A stretch of DNA of 64,000 nucleotides from Chrysaora quinquecirrha (Eukaryota > Cnidaria > Scyphozoa > Semaeostomeae > Pelagiidae). Made by a program: the position numbers and the translations under genes. The number at the start of each line of letters is the position of its first letter. The first letter of the stretch is position 1. The notes under the pieces were generated by a model. The model saw nothing but the letters and a program-made list of their open reading frames with translations. It was not told the DNA's origin and searched no databases. The stretch spans positions 4,657,486 through 4,721,485 of the forward strand of contig JACTAT010000027.1 in assembly GCA_014526335.1 (NCBI GenBank), given 5' to 3'. Shown here one piece after another: positions 52,990 through 63,659 of this stretch.

Positions 52990-53640
52990 TTCAGTGTGGG
53001 ACTTATGTCCTTACAGTTCTGAAACTGGCAAGCCACGCCAAATCAGATTGCAGCATTTGTCTCAAAAACAATAGGTATTCTTTTTTGAACCAATCAAATG
53101 CCTTTAAATCCTGAAACTCCAGAGCGAGGCCGTTGTCTGGATTTTTCTGACTGGTCTGGAAAATTTTAAGTTGCTGCAGCCGAAATCAAGACCTAACCGA
53201 CCCAATTTTAGTAACTTTTTGGCATAGCTGGTGACAATAAAACATTTTGGGATTTAGAAAAGCTTTTATTCTGGCCTCAAGGCAAAAGAAATCGAGTTTT
53301 TAATCAAAGTAAGATAATTTTTCAACCCACTTTAGTTTCACCGAGTTTAGGCCCATAAGAGTCCTGAGCCTAGATGTTGGCCGAGTTAAAGAAAAGTTGT
53401 GAGTCTTAGAAAAAAGATAATAAAAATACCAAAAACATCATTAGATTCGCTATAAAATTTATATCAGGATTTGAAATTAAAATTATAATTTTTCTATAAT
53501 AAAACCAATAGAGCCTTAAATGTCCCTGGTTGGTAGCATTCCGACTTTTCCACATACCAGTAAAATGAAAACGAGGCAACTCTTTTTTGCCAGTTCCAGA
53601 GCTGTAAGGACACGAGTCTCTGTTGGAGTGACAAATCAAA
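52990..53640. repeat. Nested inverted repeat in the foldback centre
   Basis: CAGTGTGGGACTTATGTCCTTACAG...GAACTGGCA near 52993..53030 pairs with 53588..53635 (CCAGTTCCAGAGCTGTAAGGACACGAGTC). TTG triplet runs lie at 52877 and 52962. This may be a smaller element inside the foldback element. Confidence 0.55.
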
Positions 53641-54299
53641 ATAAGGGGAGCGTAAACTAGAGACTCCTGTAGTGAGTCTAGCAAATTGCTGTTGTTTTTC
53701 ATGGTGAAGTTAAGCAGGTCTTAGAGAAGCTATTGTTAAGCTATTAGCTACTATTTGTTTTAAGTCGAACATTGGACATTTTGCATTGAGTGTTGAAGCG
53801 TTGACGAGCTGTCCCAGAATTGACCTGCATCACGTGGCCTCGTTTCCGTTTGGCGGGAAAATAATATTCTAATATTAGATCTTTTTCTGGGAAGCTTCAC
53901 GTGTCCTTAAGGCTGGGTAAGTTTATCAGGTCAGGTGCTTGAAACTTGAAAACATGTTTCTTTGCCGTTGATCCCAGCAAAGAGGGACGTCCAAGCAAAT
54001 ATATTTTTCACAGAGCTGTCAAGATTCGATATTTCGCAGGTGAAGGACAAAGTTCTGATCGGTAAGATTGTTTACCCCTTCTTTACTTTATGAAACATTA
54101 CTTGCATTTATAAGGTACCTACTATTACAACCGCCACAACTTATAATGTCTAATAATTTCCTACAAGGACTTTTATAAGGTAAAAGTAGTGCAGAGTCTC
54201 ATTGAATACTTTGAAAAAGAGAGACCCTTTCTTATTAAAGCCACTTGTTCAAGTTGCAATCACATTTTGAATGAAAATAAAATGAGATCCAAGCCATTT

Positions 54300-54710
54300 T
54301 CCTGTTGTTCCCCCTTCATTCCCGGTAATTCCCACCACATTCCCTCTGTTCCTGCTACATTCCAGCTTTGTTTCCGATGTTCCCACCTTGTTCCTCATTT
54401 TCTTGCTTTGTTACCGCCTTGTTCCTCTTGTTCCCACCTTGTTCCTCTTGTTCCCGCTTTGTTCCTGCCTTGCTCCTAATGTTCCCACCTTGTATCTCAC
54501 GTTCCTGCTTTGTTCCTGCCTTGTTCATCATGTTCCCTCTTTGTTCCTGCCTTGTTCCTCATGTTCCCTCTTTGTTCCCGCCTTGTTCCTCATGTTCCCG
54601 CCTTGTTCCTCATATTCTCACTTTGTTCCTGCCTTGTTCCTGCCTTGTTCCTGCTTTGTTCCAGCCTTGTTCCTAATGTTCCTGATGTTTCCATTGTTCC
54701 TGATTTTAGA
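54300..54710. repeat. Foldback right arm, minisatellite
   Basis: Units GTTCCTCATGTTCCC and CTTTGTTCCTGCC repeat about 20 times, inverse to the left arm but roughly twice as long. The plus frames reading VPPCSSCS-like repeats are artefacts. Confidence 0.88.
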
Positions 54711-54832
54711 GATAGCCAAGCCACAACTCACATTGTCAACCAAGATACAAATTTTATTTCTGAAGATCCTAAATTTTATCAAATTGGCTGATGGTACACG
54801 ATCAAATAATGTAGCTTAAAAAAGAGGATCTG

Positions 54833-55878
54833 TTGCCATACAGCTGCATAGTAGAGATGATTTCAGTACAAGAATATTTTCTCAGTACAAGCTGCCACAA
54901 AACATGGAGCTACTGTGAAGTTTTATGTGCTGAATTAATTGGTCAAGATGGTACAGTATTTCAAATTAAGCAGACAGGCCGTTTATATTATCTATACAAA
55001 ACTGCTAACAAACAGCAACAAAAAGAAAGCTTAGAAACTTGGCATAAAATTCTTGGACATTGTAATGTCGAAGATGTTAGAAAGCTTGAACATTTTGTGA
55101 ATGGAATGCATATTAGGAATCAAGGAACTTTCGATTTTGAAGTATGTACTCTAGCTTAGCAATGCAATGAAAGAAACCGTGAACCTCATGCTCGCGCAAC
55201 CAAGCCATTTGAATTGGTACACACTGATTTAGCTGCACCAATTGAACATATTGTCAAAGATGGATTTCGCTATCCAATGATTTTTACAGATGACTATTCG
55301 GGTTGTTTATTTACATACTACTTCAAGGAGAAATCAGATGCACCCAAGGCACTTAAGAAATTCCTTGCAGATATAGCTTCATATGGCAAGATAAGAAAAT
55401 TGAACTTTTATGATGTAAATAGGATGACAAGTGACAACAGTGGAGAGTATATTTCACATGAATTCAAGGAGATTTTAATTGAACACTCAATCAAACATCA
55501 ATTATCTGTTCCATATTCACCCCACCAGAATGGAACAGCTGAACGCAACTGGAGAACCCTACTTGGAATGGGGTGAGCACTACTGATTGAATCAAATTTG
55601 CCCAAGTATTTATGGACTTATGCTGTAATGACAGCTACACACATTCCAAATCGTTGTTATGTTTAATAGAATTAACAATACTCCTTATGGTCTTATCACT
55701 GGTACGAAACAAAACATTTCAAGAATGCATATTTTTTGGGACTGTGTGTTATGCTTATTTACATAATAAGAAGAAGTTAGGCCCTCCTTTGAAAATGGGC
55801 TGCTTCGTTGGATATGACAAGGACAGTCCGTCATACCTTGTTTACCACCCAGAAGATAGATGTGTCAAGAAACACTGA
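54833..55878 (+). CDS. Copia integrase region
   Basis: GAG-pre-integrase LETWHKILGHCNVEDVRKLEH is followed by ATKPFELVHTDLAAPI, GFRYPMIFTDDYSGCLFTYY, DNSGEYISHEFKEILIEHSI and SPHQNGTAERNWRTLLGMG. A stop follows GMG, then IPNRCYV, FGTVCYAYLHNKKKLGP and GCFVGYDKDSPSYLVYHPE. TAG at 55158 and later stops show it is a pseudogene piece. Confidence 0.85.
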
Positions 55879-56396
55879 GTTGTTAAATTCACCGACAAAT
55901 TCAACATTGAAGAACAAAGTGTAGAACCAAACAACTTCTTTGCAACACCAAATGCGAATCCGGAATATATTTCTGATACACCGGATGCTGGCCAACCAGT
56001 CCAAATTTTGAACCAGTTGCAAACCCTAATGAAAACCGTTACCCAACCCGTAACAGAAAATCGCCTGAACGTTTTTGAGAGTATCTTACTGGAGAGCAAC
56101 TTGTTTATTATTATTGCTGCTACCTTAATGGCCCACTCACTTACCAAGAAGCAATAAATGGAACTGAATCAGATCATTGGGAACAGGCCATGAAAGAAGA
56201 GATCAGTAAATTGGAAATAAAGAACACTTTTAGTGTCACCAGTCTACCTGATGACAATAAACCAGTTGGACGAAAATGAGTATACACAATCAAAGGAGAC
56301 CCAGAGAACCCAATCTATAAAGCTTGATATGTAGCAAAAGGTTACAGTCAGAAAGAAGGCATAGACCACTGTGAAACTTTTTCACCAACAGCAAGA

Positions 56397-57165
56397 ATGG
56401 AATCTATAAGTATTCTCATGCAACTAGCCGTGCAAAAGGATTGGAAGATGCATCAAATGGATGTCAAAAGAGCATACCTCCATGCACAAATCGAGTGCGA
56501 TGTATTTGTTGAACAACCAGATGGATTCAAGCAACAACATATTAACCTAGTATGGAAACTCAACAAGTCACTTTATGGGCTGAAGAAAAGTGGCCGAAAT
56601 TAGAACAATCTACTTCAGCAATACTTATCTGAAATGAACTTTGTTCAGTCAATTGCAGACCCTTGTGCATTTTGTAAGACAGAGAACAATGAAACTATTA
56701 TATTGTTAGTATGGGTCAATGATATAATTATAGACATAATCAAGCTCAGAAGATTTGATAAAATCCCTTAAGTTGAAATTGAATACACCCTTCAATATGA
56801 AGGACCTTGGAGAACTATCTTCATTCCTTGGAATCGACTTGAACATCACAAAACTTGGCATATCAATGTCACAATGTCGTTATCTTAACACCATCCGGAA
56901 GAAATTTGGATTTGATCAATGCAAACCTAGTAGCACTCCATGTGAAAGTAATCCAAGTGCTTATCATACCACTGATGAAAAGATCAATACTGATAAACCC
57001 GACATCAGATTATACCGACAAATGATTGGTAGTCTAATCTACGCCATGACCTGCACCCGTCCAGATTTGAGTTATTGTGTCACAAAACTCTGGCTAGACA
57101 CTTGTCTAAGCCTGACAGTGGTGATTGGATTATGCTAAAACACATATTTCGTTACATCAAAGAAA
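56397..57165 (+). CDS. Copia reverse transcriptase region
   Basis: MESISILMQLAVQKDWKMHQ, MDVKRAYLHAQIECDVFVEQ and LVWKLNKSLYGLKKSGRN precede the catalytic region, here VWVNDIIIDII (YVDD altered to WVND). Then FNMKDLGELSSFLGIDL, YRQMIGSLIYAMTCTRPDLS and YCVTKL follow. RNase H is missing because the element is cut at about 57165. Confidence 0.83.
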
Positions 57166-57730
57166 CTGTTGATTACAAAGCCAACTGGTGAAGACGTTCT
57201 AGTTGAACTACCCCCAGTGTTCACCAAATCAAACTTACAGGTAGAGTCATGGCAGACACCTTCAAGTAAAGACCTGGCTGCATGGACTCATCTGAAGAAG
57301 ATCAATCTTCCTACCACAAAGATCAATGAAAGTATAGACTTGCTGATTGGAAACAATGTTCCTGCAGCATTAGCCCCAATAGATGTTATTACAGGTCCAG
57401 TTGGAAGTCCATATGCTACAAAGACAATGCTGGGTTGTATGGAGAGTCACGCAAAGGAAGAAAATGTCAACCAACAGTAACTATGTATGTGCCGATCTCA
57501 GTTTTGAGAACTTGTATCAAGAAAGTTTGGAATTTGACTTTCCAGAAAGAGCAGCAGATGACAAGAAGGAATGGTCATGGGAGGACAGACGATTCATGAA
57601 AGTGATGAAGGAATCTTGCGTTTTGATAGATGGCCACTATCAAGTTGATCTTCCTTTCCGCGACCCAGAATTGAAGTTACCTTGCAACCGGAAGCTAGCT
57701 GAAAGTTGACTCGAGAATTTAAAAAAGAAG

Positions 57731-58903
57731 ATGCTCAAGAACGATCATTTTCAACATGACTACAAAGCCTTCATGCAAGATATCGTTGATAAGGGATATG
57801 CAGAAGAAGTACTCAATGAAACAGAAGTCAACAATGGAAGAGAATGGTACATACCTCACCATGGTGTTTACAACCCTCAAAAGCCTGGAGAAATTAGAGT
57901 GGTATTCGATTGTGCTGCCAAATGCAATCGGATCTTCCTGAATGACACTCTCCTACCTGGACCAAATTTACTGAACAGCTTGCAAGGTCTGTTGCTCCAG
58001 TTTAGAGAATTTCCAGTAGCATTTTCCAGTGATATAGAATGCATTTTCTATCAAGTTAAAGTACCAGAAAAGCAGAGAGATTTGCTCAGATTCTTGTGGT
58101 GGCCAAATGGTGATGTTTTTCAGAAGCCAAAGGTATGCAGAATGACTGTGGATTTTTTTCGAGAAGCGTCCTCTCCATCCTGCGCAAATTATGAACTGAA
58201 GCAAACTGGTTCAGATGACAGGAGTAATGCACGTTTGGAAGCTGTAAAGACTTTGAATGAAGACTTCTATATGGATGAGTGCCTAAAGTCTGTCGAAAGC
58301 ATAAATGAAGCCATCAAAATGGTTAAAGAACTGAAGAACTTATATAAAGAAGGAGGATTCAACCTTACCAAATGGTGCAGTAATCAGAGAGAAGTCTTGA
58401 GCGAGATCCCACAAGAAGACCTGTCAAAGGGATTAAGAAATCTGAATTTGGATTCTTCTCAGTTACCACTTGAAGGGACACTCGGAATCCTGTGGAACCC
58501 TGAAGATGACCAGTTTCAATTCCAGTGCATCTTGAAGACAATGAAGATTACGAGAAGGACCATGCTGTCGACTGTGAGTTCCATTTATGATCCCCTTGGG
58601 TTCATCACAACTTTGGTTATAGAAGCGAAGAGTATTTTACAAGATATGTGTAAGCAGAAAACCGGATGGGATGATCGACTAGATGAGAATGTCTTGGTGA
58701 AATGGGACAAATGGTTAACAAGTATTGAAAATTTTAAAGAAATGAAAATCACTCGATGCTATGTACCAAGTCACTTTGGAAAAGTGATTCATCAAGAGCT
58801 GCATGTTTTCAGTGATGCAAGTGAGCTGGGTTATAGAATGACAATCTATGTGAGATCATCTAATGAAGACGAAGAAATTTACTGCTCCTTGGTTTTTTTC
58901 TAA
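57731..58903 (+). CDS. BEL/Pao reverse transcriptase
   Basis: YIPHHGVYNPQKPGEIRVVF, DCAAKCNRIFLNDTLLPGPN, FSSDIECIFYQVKVPEKQRD, LLRFLWWPNGD and REASSPSCANYELKQT are typical BEL/Pao motifs. The catalytic YVDD appears as YMDE (NEDFYMDECLKS), so one palm Asp is Glu. KITRRTMLSTVSSIYDPLGF and HVFSDASELGYRM lead into RNase H. The frame closes in a T-run at 58900, a one-base slip. Confidence 0.87.
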   Translation: MLKNDHFQHDYKAFMQDIVDKGYAEEVLNETEVNNGREWYIPHHGVYNPQKPGEIRVVFDCAAKCNRIFLNDTLLPGPNLLNSLQGLLLQFREFPVAFSSDIECIFYQVKVPEKQRDLLRFLWWPNGDVFQKPKVCRMTVDFFREASSPSCANYELKQTGSDDRSNARLEAVKTLNEDFYMDECLKSVESINEAIKMVKELKNLYKEGGFNLTKWCSNQREVLSEIPQEDLSKGLRNLNLDSSQLPLEGTLGILWNPEDDQFQFQCILKTMKITRRTMLSTVSSIYDPLGFITTLVIEAKSILQDMCKQKTGWDDRLDENVLVKWDKWLTSIENFKEMKITRCYVPSHFGKVIHQELHVFSDASELGYRMTIYVRSSNEDEEIYCSLVFF

Positions 58904-59747
58904 GGGAAGAGTTGCGCCTTTGAAAAATATCACCATTCCCAGACTAGAATTGGCAGCTGCGACACTTGCTGTGAGGATGGCAAACATGGTGAAAAGAGAG
59001 CTCAATTTTCAAATCAGCAAAATTGTATATTGGACAGACAGTACAGCAGTCCTGAAATTCATTGCCAATGACAGGGCAAGATATATTACATTTATGGCAA
59101 ACCGTGTTCAAGTTATAAGGAGTGTGACAGATCCAGAGCAGTGGCACTATGTTAGTACAAAGGAAATTCCAGCTGACTTGGCCTCCAGGGGTGTTCAGAA
59201 AACAAGAGACTTAGCTGACAGCATTTGGTTTCATGGGCCAACCTTCTTATGGCAACCAGAGTCAGACTGGCCAATAGATGATACTGATTTGAAGATCGAC
59301 ATGGATGATCCAGAGTTTAAACATAGCTGTGCAGTTTTTGGAGTAGAAGAGCAGACACTAGCAGACACACTTGCAACACAGATATCAAGCTGGCTGAAGA
59401 TAAAGAGGGTAATGGCATGGATCTTACTAGCAGCTTGTAAATTCAAGAAGCTACTCGGAAGAAACCCAATTTCAGAAATGCATAAATCTCAGCAGTTAAC
59501 AGTGGAATCAATAGCTAAAGCTGAAATCTGCATCTTACGTCTGATACAAGTAAAGGCATTTCCGAAAAAGATGGATGCTCTAAAGAATGGCAATATGGTT
59601 TGCAGCAGAAGTTTGTTGTTCAAGTATTCTCCCGTACTCACAGATGAAGGCCTGATAAGAATTGCTGGTAGAATTGGCAAGGCTGAGGTCCCATACGAGG
59701 CTAGACATCCTGTGGTCTTACCAAATGCTCACCCATCCTGCAGTTGA
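58863..59747 (+). CDS. BEL/Pao RNase H and integrase zinc region
   Basis: GRVAPLKNITIPRLELAAAT, IVYWTDSTAVLKFIAND, RVQVIRSVTDPEQWHYVSTK and EIPADLASRGVQ are RNase H motifs. Then WLKIKRVMAWIL, RLIQVKAFPKKMDAL and DEGLIRIAGRIGKAEVPYEA, RHPVVLPNAHPS lead to the HHCC zinc region of integrase, which is frameshifted just beyond 59745. Confidence 0.87.
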   Translation: MKTKKFTAPWFFSKGRVAPLKNITIPRLELAAATLAVRMANMVKRELNFQISKIVYWTDSTAVLKFIANDRARYITFMANRVQVIRSVTDPEQWHYVSTKEIPADLASRGVQKTRDLADSIWFHGPTFLWQPESDWPIDDTDLKIDMDDPEFKHSCAVFGVEEQTLADTLATQISSWLKIKRVMAWILLAACKFKKLLGRNPISEMHKSQQLTVESIAKAEICILRLIQVKAFPKKMDALKNGNMVCSRSLLFKYSPVLTDEGLIRIAGRIGKAEVPYEARHPVVLPNAHPSCS

Positions 59748-59934
59748 TAGTTTGGGATGCACATAAGACAGTTGGTCACTTTGGGAAAAATGCCATCGTA
59801 GCAAAGACCAGAGAACGTTATTGGATATATGGAGTGAACCAGCTTGCAAAAAGATAGCAAGGGAATGTACAACCTGTAGGAAATACCAGACAAGACCTTG
59901 TGTACAGGTGATGACAGACTTACCATAAATTCGA

Positions 59935-60640
59935 TTGCAGTCAGATGGAGCCCCATTCGAACATGTTGGAATGGACTACTTTGGCCCACTGATAGTAAAA
60001 AGAGGCAGATCTGAAGTTAAGAGGTATGGTGTTATCTTTACGTGCATGTCCTCAAGAGGAGCGCATTTGCAGATAAGTCATTCTCTTGAAACTGATGCCT
60101 GCATAAACGCAATCAGAAGATTTATGGCAAGAAGAGGACCGGTGAAGAGTGTCACATCTGATAATGGAACAAATATTGTTGGAGCAGAGAAAGAGCTTTG
60201 TGAAATGTTGTTAAAAGTGGATCAGTCAAAGTGAGTAATTTCCTATGCAATAATGGCATCAAATGGCATTTCAATCCTCCAACAGCCTCCCATTTTGGTG
60301 GTGTATGGGAAAGAATGATCCGGACCACTAGGAAGATTTTGTACAGTTTGCATTAGATGCTCCACATTAGATTATGAGATACTTTCTACAGTATTTTGCG
60401 AAAATATCCTGAATAATAGACCACTCACTGCGACTTCGACGGGCCCAAATTATATGTTGCCACTGACACCAAATATGTTAATCAGTCCAAGAGGATCGAT
60501 TCGAAATATTGCATTATCAAGCCCTGCTCTACATCTCTGTGTCGCACCTGAGGAAAAGCAATCACACACGTGTATCTGGCTCCTCAAGCAATGTTCTCAA
60601 GCACTAGTACAAGTTGCTTTGTATTTCGAATTCTTTCACC
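59935..60640 (+). CDS. BEL/Pao integrase core, fragmented
   Basis: [20 protein letters not shown] (first Asp), [20 protein letters not shown] and [17 protein letters not shown] (second Asp) are in one frame to 60234. [17 protein letters not shown] (Glu) and [14 protein letters not shown] follow in other frames. The catalytic residues are all readable, but the frame is broken. The C-terminal domain is lost near 60640. Confidence 0.82.
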
Positions 60641-60644
60641 TTTG

Positions 60645-61845
60645 ATTGGAGATTATCTCGCTACTTTTTTCTACGTGTCATGCACAAACCAAATACTTTG
60701 GTGTTGATTTAGTAAAAGAAACAAAAGCATTATAAAGCTGGGTAGCGGAATCAGTCATGACCCAAGCAGGAGTCATCTGTATTCCAATGTTATTTTTGAC
60801 TTCATATATAAAAATTTTCAAGAATGCCTCATCTTCATGAGTTGCCAAAGAGAATGCAACTGGCATGCCAGAGCCAAATTCATCGATGACTAGCAAAGTT
60901 ATTAGATAAAACTCATATCCTGTTGGGCTGTGCGTGGAGTCAAGGCATACGCCCTTTGAGAGAAACTTCTGTGCCATCCTCTTTTTGAATTCCATTTGAG
61001 TCACAACAATGAAATCTTCGTTTTTCAGCTCTCGATACTGTTGAGATGCAGAATCATCTTGCAGCTTGTAGAAGAGGATCGCTGTCAGATGCTGTCATTT
61101 GAAGCTCGCTTAATCACCTCCTTGCAATGTGTCCCAAATATCATCCACAATCCTTTCACGGTTTATACCTTTTTGAAATCTTACTTGTAATGACCTGGCG
61201 TTGTTTTTTTGAAAGCCATGTGTGACCAATTTGTTTCCCGTGCTCATAGTGAGTATAACAGACAGTGGGTCTTTTGTCGTTTTGATGGCATCAGTGCAAT
61301 TGAATTTGATCTTGCATGTTCCTAGAAAAATAGAAGGTATCGTTACAATATATACAAAGAAGAAAACCACTAAAATTGCTGTTGAGAAGACACAAATGAA
61401 AAAGCGTTGTCCTGGTTATTTAAAAACTTCCTTGAAGACTTTTTGGATTGGCTTCGCTTCTGCTCTTTGCACAGCAGGACCACTAAAACGCCAATGTGGA
61501 ATCTCTTGACGTGAATACAGCTTGTGATTCCTATTGCAGATACCATGATGTTGTTCTTTTTGCTATGATCCCTGTGATTATTCGTATTTTTGACATATAA
61601 TTTTGTCCCCTCAATTTCCTTCCACAACAAAATAAATTCAAAGGCACTCATCTTGAGATTTCATTTGCCTCTTCCTTTCAACACCCAGTTGCCTGCTTGA
61701 TCTATATTGACCAGCCATATTTCATTCATAATAATTGATAATACATTCATCTGTATTGCCATTCTCATGTGCTGCTGCTGAAGAGGCACAAAAGAAGTAC
61801 ATTCCTCGTCTTCAAGATTCCTCTTCCACTCTTCAAAGGCTTTTA
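60645..61845 (-). pseudogene. MULE-type transposase, 3' truncated
   Basis: The minus frame 61004..60678 has FLSKGVCLDSTHSPTGYEFY, LITLLVIDEFGSGMPVAFSL and WVMTDSATQLYNAFVSF, the MULE catalytic domain. First Asp is in LDSTH; the second motif, usually MTDDA, is MTDSA. Upstream pieces (61370..61110 with KINRERIVDDIWDTLQGGD-like text; 61651..61370; 61845..61655) belong to its N-terminal region in shifted frames. It is cut off where the BEL/Pao element ends. No terminal repeats were identified. Confidence 0.72.
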
Positions 61846-63659
61846 GGGAAAGAAAGATAAGTCTTAAGATAATGAAAAAAATATTTCTCAGATTGAAAAT
61901 ACATTTCTGCTGAGATTGACACCAACAAATTTAGAAATAGTGTGTCTAATCTCGATTGTTTTGGGGTGGAGGGAAACTTTTGAATTGAGGAAAGGTAACC
62001 ATCTATGAAACAGGCAAGGATGCATGCGAAACATGGGAGAAGAGCATTGAAGACGGTACATGCCTTGCTTTGTGACACAATTTCTTTTGAAATCCAAGGC
62101 AATGGATGTTAGCTATCTGAATTTTTGCCGTAGCAATGGTGACATTAATATTTTGCATATTGCATATATATTGTATACCCTCTTCATCTTCTGCAGGAAA
62201 GGTTGTATATGTGCAGGTAGATTTCATTACATGGGAAAATGAATACAATACAAACCAAAAATTTAGATATAATGTTTAGTTGTTCTTATGCTATATGAGA
62301 TGTGGATCCCTGCTTTCACCATTTGGATCCCTGCTTTCACCATTAATGAACAACTCTGGGGCGATACATTTAATTTTGATGACAACTTCTGCCATCCATG
62401 CCATTATAACTCGTCTGAAGTAGCGTGCATATTGAGTTGGCTTTGACAGGTACATATGTGGAACATGTTTTGCATTGAATCTATGTACTTTGGCGATATA
62501 ATTAAAAAATTGTTTTGACAAGCATGCAATGACTGCAACTAATAAAGCAACTACTCCACAAATAGGTCGGCAGGTCTGCAAAGGAAAGAATGTAACACAC
62601 TTTGATTTGTCGCAGTAATGGTTGAAGCCTTTGCAAAGTCTAAAGTCATGTGAAGTTTACGTCTGATATTCCATGAGCATTTGTGTTGTAGATACCCGCA
62701 CAGAGCTGATCAATGATTCTAATAACATCATTTGGATATTTCCAACCGAGAGACTTGCAATAAAGTGCATTTTTAGATGCCTTTTCAAAATAGCACATGC
62801 TGAAATGATACCCGGGAGTAGAGTTACTGCAAAGAAAAAAAAACCTCCATTCTGATCTCTCCAAACATTCATTAGAAGAATGAAGTAAAGTGGAGGTTGA
62901 GAGTTCCTAGCAGTATAAAGACGACTAAATCTCTCATAAGTGTTTACTTCATTAACATAAACTACCAAAGCATCATCCTGCATTGTATTCAACTTCTGTG
63001 CATTCCATTGCATATGATCACATGATAAATATTCATATTAAGTAAGAGAAGCAAGCGTATCGGGAGCCATTCCAAGGTGACCAATTATTTGACCATAGGG
63101 TCCACTTAACAATATACGATGCTTATACTTGTCAAATGCTTCAATAGAAGGACAGTCAGCAACTGAATTTGGCTTCAAACTGTTACATCAGTCTCCTTAT
63201 CCACGTTTTTATTGACGCTACTGGCAAGGTGAAGACGAGGGCCATTTGAATTGCAGGTATTTTCCTACTGATGATTCAATGAAGAAATGGCTGCTGGAAA
63301 TATTTGCTCTTTCTCATATCAAATCAGACTAGCGACGTAATAGATCTGCTGGTGGGATCCATCTTTGCTGAAGGGGACTACATATGTCATTTGGTTTCTC
63401 GTTCGAATGTCTCATATGATACTTTTGTGGAACACTGGTTTTTGGAATACGGCATTCATATGCATCTTTTCGTGAAAATGATATCCATGATCCATTCGAG
63501 AATTCTCTTGAGTTTTCTGATTCTAGAAGAGCCTAGAAGTATCTATACCCATTATTTTATCTATTATTGTATTAACATAAGATTTCCGACCCCAAATATA
63601 GTTTTAGCATCCACGAGCAACATTAAGTTACCGAGTACCACACGGGCGCTAACCTTGCA
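61846..63659. other. Unassigned sequence with several short frames
   Basis: Minus frames 62248..62003, 62581..62291 and 63013..62657, and a plus frame 63304..63663, have no motif I recognise. They overlap in frame and look like old decayed coding sequence or chance frames. A 20-bp tandem duplication lies inside (62303..62343). Confidence 0.25.
62303..62343. repeat. Two-copy 20-bp tandem duplication
   Basis: GGATCCCTGCTTTCACCATT occurs twice in direct succession. Confidence 0.85.

Larger units (their letters stand above)
52580..54717. mobile_element. 2.1-kb foldback element with tandem-repeat arms, inserted in the Copia protease
   Basis: The ends are GGCTATCTCTAAAATCAGGA and its inverse TCCTGATTTTAGAGATAGCC. 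AGCCACCAC precedes the left end and AGCCACAAC follows the right end, a 9-bp target duplication with one mismatch. The left arm (52596..52815) is built of GGGAACAAAGTGGGAACATG units; the right arm (54300..54710) is the inverse (GTTCCTCATGTTCCC units). The central ~1.5 kb has no transposase. Structure and 9-bp duplication recall Drosophila FB or MULE-like elements. Confidence 0.85.
52193..57165 (+). pseudogene. Copia retrotransposon, gag to reverse transcriptase, split by a foldback element
   Basis: The order is gag C terminus (FKQALRNYEIIRTERPR), zinc knuckles (GHKATECRKQ, WCRTCKSSSHTDKACRK), protease (FLVDGGATT), integrase and reverse transcriptase. Protease coding is interrupted at 52579 and resumes at about 54719 (ATTHIVNQDTNFISEDPKFY). 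Integrase has WHKILGHCNVEDVRKL, LVHTDLAAPIEH, MTSDNSGEYISHEF and YSPHQNGTAERNWRTLL, with the D, D and E residues readable. Stops and frameshifts are numerous. The 5' end is truncated and the 3' end stops at YIKETVDYKANW, where a BEL/Pao element begins. No LTRs were found. Confidence 0.85.
57187..60640 (+). pseudogene. BEL/Pao retrotransposon pol, plus strand, several frameshifts
   Basis: The protease region (WTHLKKINLPTTKINESIDLLI, GPVGSPYATKTMLG) is followed by reverse transcriptase, RNase H and integrase in BEL/Pao order. Frameshifts or stops lie near 57470, 57710, 58900 (T-run), 59745 and 59880. The 5' side starts abruptly at the end of a Copia element and the 3' side ends near a MULE fragment. 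No LTRs were found. Confidence 0.87.

Noticed and set aside
54189..54819. Plus-strand frames with VPPCSSCSHL repeats, looking like a Cys-rich protein
   Set aside because: They translate the GTTCC minisatellite in the right arm of the foldback element, and equivalent frames exist in other phases.
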